DNA of 64,000 nucleotides from Cydia pomonella (taxonomy: Eukaryota > Arthropoda > Insecta > Lepidoptera > Tortricidae), in contig NC_084706.1 of assembly GCF_033807575.1 (NCBI RefSeq), positions 20,994,725 to 21,058,724 on the forward strand, in the 5' to 3' direction. The translations under genes and the position numbers were made by a program. Under the pieces are notes generated by a model. That model was not told the origin of the DNA, searched no databases, and worked only from the letters and a program-made list of their open reading frames with translations. Shown in pieces: positions 56,403 to 64,000 of the stretch. Every line of letters begins with the position of its first letter. Within the stretch, counting starts at the first letter, position 1.

Positions 56403-57470
56403 CGTGAAAATCTTAGAAAACTATATAATTCAAAACTGATCATTCCATTTCTACGACTTGCTCGCTTCTTTTCACTCGCTTGTTGGTTAAGTTGACAGCT
56501 GCTATAATTCAAGGTCACTAATGATTGTCAAAAGTCAAGCACAGGACACTGCAATACACTGTTAATTAATTTTGTTACGATAATATTTACAAGAAACTAA
56601 GCATTTTGATAAACACTGCAGACTAAGAAACTTTACATTTTTATGAAGATGCTATTCTCCATAAGCACTTTTTTGTTTCTTTGTAATATTAACATAAATA
56701 AATATTTGTACTGATGTTGCTACTAGTAAAAAATAAATCTGACATATCGTATTGATGTTTCTTTTTTATAAATGACAAAAAGGCAAAAAGGCCATAATCG
56801 TGTGCGATTAGCGTTAAGTGCCAGTTACATCAACACTTTATCAGGCCTGATATCAGACCCGATTTGGGGCCCGAGCAAGAGTAACTTAAGTCATTTCAAA
56901 TATTGTCAACGATGTGCTAATATTTCGTGAAACGGAAACGGAAAACAATTATGAGGTCCGATATCAGGAAGTGTGAATGTAATTGGAGCTTACCTTGTAC
57001 AGTACATACCATACAACAAAGATATCGTCGTCATAATTTTACGTCGAATTTATTTAATTATATCGTCATAGTTTTGTCATTTTAATCAATTAATCCTATA
57101 TTTATGATTACATTTCTATGATAATGTAATTGCGGCCTAGCACAAAAAGATATCAGATTTAACTTTACCATTGATCTATGAGATTCTAAACTTAACAAAA
57201 ATAGAATGCTTATATATGTATATTTAATTAATGTTGAACAACTAAGAAGATATAAAATAAAATCGGTAGTGATCGGTAGCAACAACGTTTACAACGAAAC
57301 GCATTGACAATGGTGACATTGAGTTGAACGTCAAACGTCAAATCTCCGAAGAAGGACAAGCAACGTCAAATAGTCCAATCCAATCCATGTCAATGTCAAA
57401 TCAAAATTAAGTAAAACCATCAGCTGAGTGTTATTACGTAGACGCGCAAATAAATTCAATATAAAAAAAT
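56403..57470. promoter_or_regulatory. Intergenic region between divergent zinc-finger and lipoyl synthase genes
   Basis: About 1.07 kb separates the two start codons. It must contain both 5' ends and probably both promoters. A cluster of GTCAAA/TGACA words at 57305-57410 near the LIAS start is the only local pattern I see. No TATA box or initiator can be assigned. Confidence 0.45.
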
Positions 57471-60010
57471 ATGTTTCGTAATTCGATAAAATCATGTTTG
57501 ATCAGTCGAAACCAAGAAGTATAACCGATTTTTAATATCCTAATTTCTTTTGAAGTGTCGCTGATTATGTGACGAAACATCACCTTGTTTTTACAATGAC
57601 TTTGTTTACACAGTTTCAGAGATGCAAGCACACAGCGAAACTGGAGGCGATAAGAGAGAAGCTCCGTGAGGGACCCGGGTTATCGGATTTCATAGCGGAC
57701 GACAGACCCAAGGACTGGGAAGAGTATGAAGGGAAACTGAAACGGGAGAAGGGAGAACAGGAGCGTCTAAGGCTCCCACCGTGGTTGAAGACCTCTATAC
57801 CAACAGGTATTTAGGAATTACACTTTTCAATTAAATAGATTTCAAGTAAAATATGCTTCTGATAGTTATAATGTGCTTCACATGTCAAAGTTATGTAGGA
57901 TATTATTAATTAGATTTTGTTGTTTTACTTACACCTGTTCTTATATTGATTGGATGTTCTAAATTTGCATATTGCTATTTTTTCTATCCTATCCTACATA
58001 TATAGTGTAACCATTTCTGCACTTAGCTAGATTAATTAATGGCGGTGGCAGAATAACATCATCCAGTGCTTGAAGTATTTGTGCTGCTGTGCCCAGAGGC
58101 CTTTTGACACAAACATTAAACGGACCACTTTCTTCAATTAGTTTGTAAGCATTTTAATGTACCTATGTGCAAAATTTTCAAATAAACATATTTTGTTATT
58201 ACTTATTTACTATTATTATATTATGATGACATTGATGTCATAGGTGGACCATTTTATTTAATGTACACTTTTTTCAGAATTGAGAACTCTTTATCTTATT
58301 TCTGCTCTGAATCTTGAACTTGACAGGAAATTAAAAGCTTTTTTTAAATCCATTTTATTACCAATTTTCATATACATAGTATGAAATGAAAGAATGATGC
58401 ATGTATTTGGAACATGTTTTTCTCCTATTAGTATTGAAAGAGCTTGTGATTCTGAGTCAAAATAACAGGAATTCCCATATCTAAAAAAAGTGTTGTGTAC
58501 AACTTTGAGATAAAGTGGCTTATGTATAATCTGGTACTTTGATGGTCCGGTACACCCAGTTATGTGGTACTAAAACAGGGATGCAACTGACTATATGTCC
58601 AAGTTTAGTATTTATGCGTAAAATAACATTGCCTTCTCTTTATATATAGCTAAATATCATATAACGGTCGTAATTTTTTTAAATATATTATTTTAGTATT
58701 CATCAAAATATATGCAGATTAACGTAACGTCTAATCTGAATTTTCCACTTAACCAGCTCTCTTGTGTCAGCTATAGTACCAAATTAGGAAGATTGTACTG
58801 TAATTACAGCTAATTACATCCTATTTGTGTGTTTAAATAAATTAACCTAAATGGTTATTACTGTTATTATTAGTGATTATAAAGTAATACTTAATCTTAT
58901 CATATATCTTATGATGTTAGTATGTATTCCAAGCAAACAATTAATTGTTTCTGTTCACTATTATTTCAGGGTCAAAGTTCAATGAGGTAAAGGAACAACT
59001 GCGTAGCCTGAAGCTTAGTACAGTGTGCGAGGAGGCCCGCTGTCCAAACATTGGGGAATGTTGGAGCGGGGGCAAGCAGGGCATGTCTACTGCTACAATA
59101 ATGGTAATTATTTTAAGTAGAATAATATTTGATAGTATATAGATGAAATAATTATATTAATGATTTCATATTTAAAAAATATTTGGGGACAAAGATCGAC
59201 CTAGCCCCAAACTAAGCAAAGCTTGTACTATGGGTACTAGGCGACAATATACACATGTATATAGATAAATACATACTTATATACATAGATAACACCCATG
59301 ACTCAGGAACAAAGATCCGTGTTCAATACAAATAAATGCCTTTATCACAGGATTCGAACCCAGGTAACTAACAATCTCCTAGCCTAGTTTGTACGTATAG
59401 TGATTCTGTTTTCGAAAAACTGGCCTAGTGCGATTCGGACTCGCCCACCGAGGGTTTCGTATGAATGTATCATTATTATTTTTTTTTATTAATTTATAGT
59501 TTTCACATTTTCCCTGAATTGCAGTGTAAGACGATATTACTTTTTGGCTTGGCTGTATCTTTTTTTACGTTAACTTATTACAAGTTTGATTTTTTCAAGG
59601 GGCTCTAGACCTGATTATATGGTTTTAATTTTAACTCGATACCTCCACGCGTTCCCGAGATAAAGGGTCTTGACAGACAGACGGACGGACGGACAAAAAG
59701 GTGATGCTATAAGGGTTCCGTTATTTCCTTTTGAGTTACGGAACCCTAATACCCTATATACGCTCCTGGGTTGGAATCTTGGCGAGGGCTACTCATAAAA
59801 CAAGTCTGACTTTCCTGTGCGAATACGTTGAGTTCTGTAACTGTTTAACTCAGCTCATGGGGGACACCTGTACGCGGGGCTGCATGTTCTGCTCCGTGAA
59901 GACGTCGCGCGCGCCGCCGCCGCTGGACGCGCGGGAGCCGCGCCGCACGGCCGCCGCCGTCGCGCAGTGGGGCCTCGGCTACATCGTGCTGACCTCCGTC
60001 GATAGAGACG
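57471..60010 (+). CDS. LIAS: Lipoyl synthase, mitochondrial (5' part, four exons)
   Basis: Lipoyl synthase is a radical SAM enzyme of the mitochondrial matrix that inserts two sulfurs into the octanoyl chain on lipoyl-dependent enzymes. Exons 57471-57518, 57620-57806, 58970-59103 and 59854-60010 join in phase to about 175 residues. Diagnostic are C98, C103 and C109 (VCEEARCPNIGEC), ligands of the auxiliary [4Fe-4S] cluster, and the radical SAM triad C129, C133, C136 (TCTRGCMFC). RLRLPPWLKT and LTSVDRD are family blocks. The family is about 370-380 residues, so the second half lies right of the window, across an intron of at least 4 kb holding a copia element. The first exon is less sure: ATG 57471 gives a basic presequence (MFRNSIKSCLISRN), and the acceptor may be CAG at 57613 or 57619 (two codons different). 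Unspliced ATG 57596 is the alternative. Confidence 0.9.
57807..58969. other. LIAS intron 2
   Basis: AT-rich. No repeat or coding content recognised. Confidence 0.5.
59183..59412 (-). repeat. tRNA-derived SINE, nearly full (LIAS intron 3)
   Basis: Reverse of the 15617 family including the head: AGGATTCGAACCCAGGTAAC is box B. The body has CACCCATGACTCAGGAACAA. Confidence 0.85.
59414..59750 (-). repeat. Family B interspersed repeat, minus-strand copy (LIAS intron 3)
   Basis: Starts AAACTGGCCTAGTGCGATTC, GGACTCGCCCACCGAGGG, then CAGACGGACGGACGGAC and GAGTTACGGAACCCTAAT. It ends about 100 bp from the acceptor of LIAS exon 4. Confidence 0.8.
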
Positions 60011-60815
60011 GTAACATCAACGGATCTATTGTTGCATTTGTTGCCCATGAAGTTTTAAGTCATAAATTATTTGACCGCATTTTCGTTAGTCACAATTAGC
60101 TTTTTCTCAGAAATGTGTAACTTTTCAGGATTGCCATAAAACAAACCTAACCTATATATAGGATAACCTTACGAAAATTCTGAGGAGTTAACGGTTTCAG
60201 AATTATGACTAATGATAATCTGACAATTATTATGATTTTCAATAATTATGTCAAACAAAGGGATCCGAACATCAACATACCATAATCTATCTGGCAAACC
60301 GAATTGCCAGTAGAAAAAGGCGACAAACCCAAATTTTTTAAGGGGATTGGAATCTCAGCGCCTACATATTTAAATATTTTCGCGTTTTTTCAATGCATAA
60401 AAATATTTGCCAGACTTTATCCTCATGCTCACCTATAGTGTTTCGATAGAGATGGTAAAACAAACATACGATCTTCAGTGTGTACTACATATTTTTACCT
60501 TTCTAAATTAATACATATTTTAATAATAGCGGAAGTTCGGGAGACTTGCCCGCATGGGAGACTTGAACTCAGCTTGAACCATTTTATAAGACAGTGTGCT
60601 AGAATTAAAATATTCATTTTATCAGCAGGCACTCTTTCGGCTATGGCACAAGCATGTCAAATAAGAAATATTTTTATGTTGACACTTTTTTGGCACTTTT
60701 TTTATAAATGGTTAAACTCACCGACCTGGGTAAACAAGGACTTCCCCTTTTTTAACGTTAGGGAAATGCGTCTACGCATGCCACCTGGTCTGGAGGAACC
60801 AGGGGAATGACGGGC
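60011..60815. other. LIAS intron 4, left of the copia insertion
   Basis: No exon with the next expected LIAS sequence (DLPDGGS-type) is visible. A 110-codon frame at 60478-60810 has no domain. Confidence 0.45.
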
Positions 60816-61136
60816 TGTTCGGAATATAAGGAGCACACGGGAAGCAGACGAGGGACTAACCGAGATTACGAATGAGCAACACCAAGTTATGATATGAGTC
60901 TGTATTAATCGTAGTAAATTAACACACAACTATATCTAGTTTTATATGATCGAAAACATTACATTAAAAGAGGTTTGTAAAAGTTATAAAGGCTGAGTAA
61001 AACATAAAATAATTAAAATAAATGGGACGACACAATCTTACAACCGCATTGGGCTGAGGGCAGCGACAAAAAGGAAACCACAGATACAAAATCTTTTTAC
61101 CCCTAATGTACGGCATAGATTACACAATCTTTAACA
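60816..61136 (-). mobile_element. 3' LTR of the Ty1/copia element
   Basis: Read on the minus strand it begins TGTTAAAGATTGTGTAATC just after a purine tract TAAGGAGGCG (61137-61146) and ends TTCCGAACA at 60816, giving TGTT...AACA ends. A TATA-like CATATAAAAC lies inside, near 60944-60953. The outer flank CGGGC (60811-60815) should be the 5-bp target duplication, but the 5' LTR is outside the window. Confidence 0.65.
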
Positions 61137-61254
61137 CGCCTCCTTATGCTGTACATTGGATAATCTTACAACATGATAGAATATTGAACAAGTATACTGA
61201 ACAACATGAAATCTAACTAGTACTGTGACTCTAAAACATAACAAGTAACAACAG

Positions 61255-64000
61255 CTATGGATGCGAGTTTTCAGTTATGCATTTTAGTTTCAAACCTTTT
61301 ACAAATTTTAGATGCTTTTGCACACACAATGGTTTTGTAAGCACATCGGCTATCATTTCATCAGTACACAAGTATTTAACACTAATATTCCCTTCATGTA
61401 TCAAATCTTTAACAAAATGGTACCGCAAGTCTATATGTTTAGTTTTTCTATGGGAATACTCCTTGACTAACAACAATTTCTGTGCACTTTGATTGTCATT
61501 GAATACATCGACATTAAATTGTTTATCAATAATTTCCGACAAGAAATTCTTAATAAAACATATGTCCTTGCAAACATCAGAAATACAAAGAAACTCACTT
61601 TCTGTACTAGAAAGAGCGACACATCGCTGTTTTCTGGCTTCCCAGTTGATGACACAATTACCAAGTTTAACTACAAAACCAGTATACGACTTGCGGTCAG
61701 TTATGTCATTAGCCCAATCAGCGTCCGCAAAAGCGTTTATTTCAAAGTTCTTATCTTTTTCGAAATAAAGGCCATAATTGATAGTACCGGCTAAGTACCT
61801 TAATACCCGCTTTGCAGTCCGCCAATGGCTTTCATCAAAACATGTACTGAATTGACTTAACTGGCTACACGCGTATGAAATGTCTGGGCGAGTACAAACG
61901 GACAAAAACATAAGCGAGCCTAGTAGTTGCCTATACTGATAAACATTGTCATCTAAATGCTTGTTGGACTTTTCTAATTTATAATTTACAGGTAATGGAG
62001 TTGACACTGGTTTACACTCAGACATGTTGTAGCGCTCAAGCAGCCTCTTAATATAATCATGCTGATCTAGAACAGTTACATTATTGTACTTAGTAACATT
62101 CATGCCTAAACAATTTTTTAAAGTACCAAGATGGCGTATTTCAAAGTGCTGTTTTAGCAATGATGTAACTGTCTCGATACAATTATTGTGAAAAACATAA
62201 AAATCATCTACAAATAAGGCTATAATTATGTACTCAGTCTCATTTTTCTTAACATACACACATGGTTCGCATTTACTTTGCAAGAATCCGTTTTTAGCAA
62301 GCAATGTGTGTATTTTAATGTTCCACATCCGGCTTGCTTGTTTCAAGCCATATATACATTTTTTAAGCAAACATACTTTATTATTATTAGATTGGAAACC
62401 AGTTGGCTGCTCCATGTAGATTTTTTCAGTTAACTCACCATTTAGAAAAGCTGTGGTGACGTCAATATGGTCCATGCACAGATCCAACTGATTTGCAATT
62501 GCAAATAAAATTCTTAGGGTGGAATGCCTAACCACAGGCGAATAAGTATCCGAGTAATCTATTCCTTCTTTTTGACTATACCCACATGCAACAAGTCTTG
62601 CTTTATACCTATTTAAATTACCTGTGGAGTCGTATTTTTTCTTAAAAACCCATTTGTTTTTCACAATATTAACATTCTTTGGACGATCTACCAACTCCCA
62701 CACATTATTTTTGACCATCGAGCCCAACTCAACCTCCATGGCACCATACCACTCGTCTTTTTCAGGTGAATTCATGGCGTCGCGGAAAGTAAGTGGCTCT
62801 TGCGATGAACTTGCTGTAGCCATCAGAGAATCAATATGGAAATCATTATACCTTTCAGGAAATATACCTCGCGTACTCCGCACTGGCCTAAAGTTGGTTG
62901 GAACAGCAGACTCTTCTACTTCCGCCAACATTGGCTCGTAATCTGAAGATGCAGAGGGTTGCAGTGGTGAGGTGACAGGGCTAGACAGCACCACAGCCTC
63001 GCCGCTATCCTCAGTGGCGTCTTCAGTTGTGCGATACAGCTCAGACAGGGGTGATTGCACTGGTGTGCTTGCCGCCTTCTCTGAAACAGTTATAGAGTCC
63101 CGATTAGGTGAATTATAATTTACATGATCCTCATGGCTGTTTAGAGGGTTAAGATTATTATCACAATCATTATTACCTACACTAATATCACAGTTATTGT
63201 TTAAAATATTATTGCAGCAAGTATTATTCCCTCTATTATCATTTTTTAAATTATCATTTATTAAATTATCAAAAATAATAAAATTTGCTCTTTTCGCCTC
63301 AGCATTTGCATGTAATAGATTGTTTCCTATAAATTTGTCCTCAAGGAACACAACACTTCTAGAATAAATAACCCTTCTAGGGTTAACTGGATCTATTAAG
63401 CGATATCCCTTACACGTTTCGCCATATCCTACAAAAATATGCTGTTTTGCCTTAGCATCCAGCTTGCGTCTCTTTTGATTAGGCACATGAGAGTATGCTA
63501 CACAGCCAAAAACACGTAAATGACTAAGATCTAACTTATCAGATCCGGTCCATTCGCATTCAGGAATTCCACCCGATAATGCACTGGTAGGCGACCTATT
63601 TTTTAAATAAATGGCCGTCATAACAGCCTCGCCCCAGTAGCGATCAGGTAACTGAGAATCCTGTAACATAGCTCGAGCTTTTTCAAAAATCGTACGATTT
63701 GCTCTCTCACTGACACCATTTTGAGAAGGAGAATAAGGACAAGTAGTTTGGTGAATTATTCCTGCCTTTTTAAGGTAATCGGACAAAGTTTTATTGCAAT
63801 ATTCAGTACCCTGGTCAGTACGTAATACTTTAATACGCAATCCAGTTTGATTTTCTACTAAGGTTTTAAAATTAACAAAATGAGAACTCACCTCAGACTT
63901 GTTCTTCAGTAGATAGCCAAAGGTGCGTCTTGACTTGTCGTCGGTGAATGTCAGCAAATACCGAGCTCCGCCCCAGCTGGGTACATGAACCGGTCCGGCG
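61255..64000 (-). mobile_element. Ty1/copia retrotransposon pol, 3' part (integrase, RT, RNase H)
   Basis: The frame is open from the window edge for over 910 codons. Integrase: the first Asp in LLTFTDDKSRR, the second in VLRTDQGTEY, Glu in GVSERANRT. The integrase-before-RT order marks copia rather than gypsy. RT: DVTTAFLNGELTEKIYMEQP and the catalytic FVDD box (IIALFVDDFYVF). RNase H: FADADWANDITDRKSYTGF and SSTESEFLCIS. Between integrase and RT is an Asn-rich, presumably disordered stretch. No stop or frameshift is seen, so the insertion is young or still active. It sits antisense in a LIAS intron. The gag and protease part lies beyond the window. Confidence 0.92.

Overview
The window is nuclear DNA of an insect, almost certainly a moth or butterfly. 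It has long AT-rich introns and intergenic DNA, GT-AG spliced exons, and several repeat families that I recognise as typical of Lepidoptera: two tRNA-derived SINE families, the 'GGGTTCCGTA' interspersed repeat, and many small terminal-inverted-repeat elements. Attribution to Lepidoptera rests on these repeats and on protein resemblance recalled from knowledge; no search was run.

Layout. At 1.7-3.5 kb on the minus strand lies an intact single-exon divergent ionotropic receptor (611 aa). From about 4 to 30 kb I find no protein-coding host gene. This stretch is packed with SINEs, LINE scraps, MITEs and a degenerate Tc1/mariner-like transposon with TA target duplications and internally deleted transposase coding (21.2-22.8 kb). 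It also holds a nest of TIR elements inside one another (22.8-25.0 kb).

From 56.4 kb back to 31.1 kb on the minus strand runs one large gene that I could assemble completely from the sequence: 16 coding exons with matching phases and GT-AG borders, giving a 930-residue C2H2 zinc-finger protein. It has two isolated finger-like motifs and a cluster of six fingers (about residues 555-715). Its 25 kb of introns carry many TIR elements, among them a near-perfect palindrome of about 336 bp, a PIF/Harbinger-like element with TTA duplications and a hAT-like MITE with an 8-bp duplication. The sixth exon is followed at once by a decayed partial copy of itself.

Divergently from the zinc-finger gene, about 1.07 kb away, starts the mitochondrial lipoyl synthase gene (LIAS/Las) on the plus strand. 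Its first four exons are present (57.5-60.0 kb), including both cysteine triads for the two iron-sulfur clusters. The rest lies beyond the window, because the following intron contains an antisense Ty1/copia retrotransposon (3' LTR about 60.8-61.1 kb, long open pol frame 61.3 kb to the window end).

The genes do not form a pathway. The head-to-head zinc-finger/LIAS pair may share a promoter region. The receptor is an unrelated chemosensory-type gene. The most unusual content is structural: transposon remnants with intact ends but deleted catalytic domains, 5S rRNA-like sequence inside an interspersed repeat, long palindromes in transcribed introns, and a fossil exon duplication.
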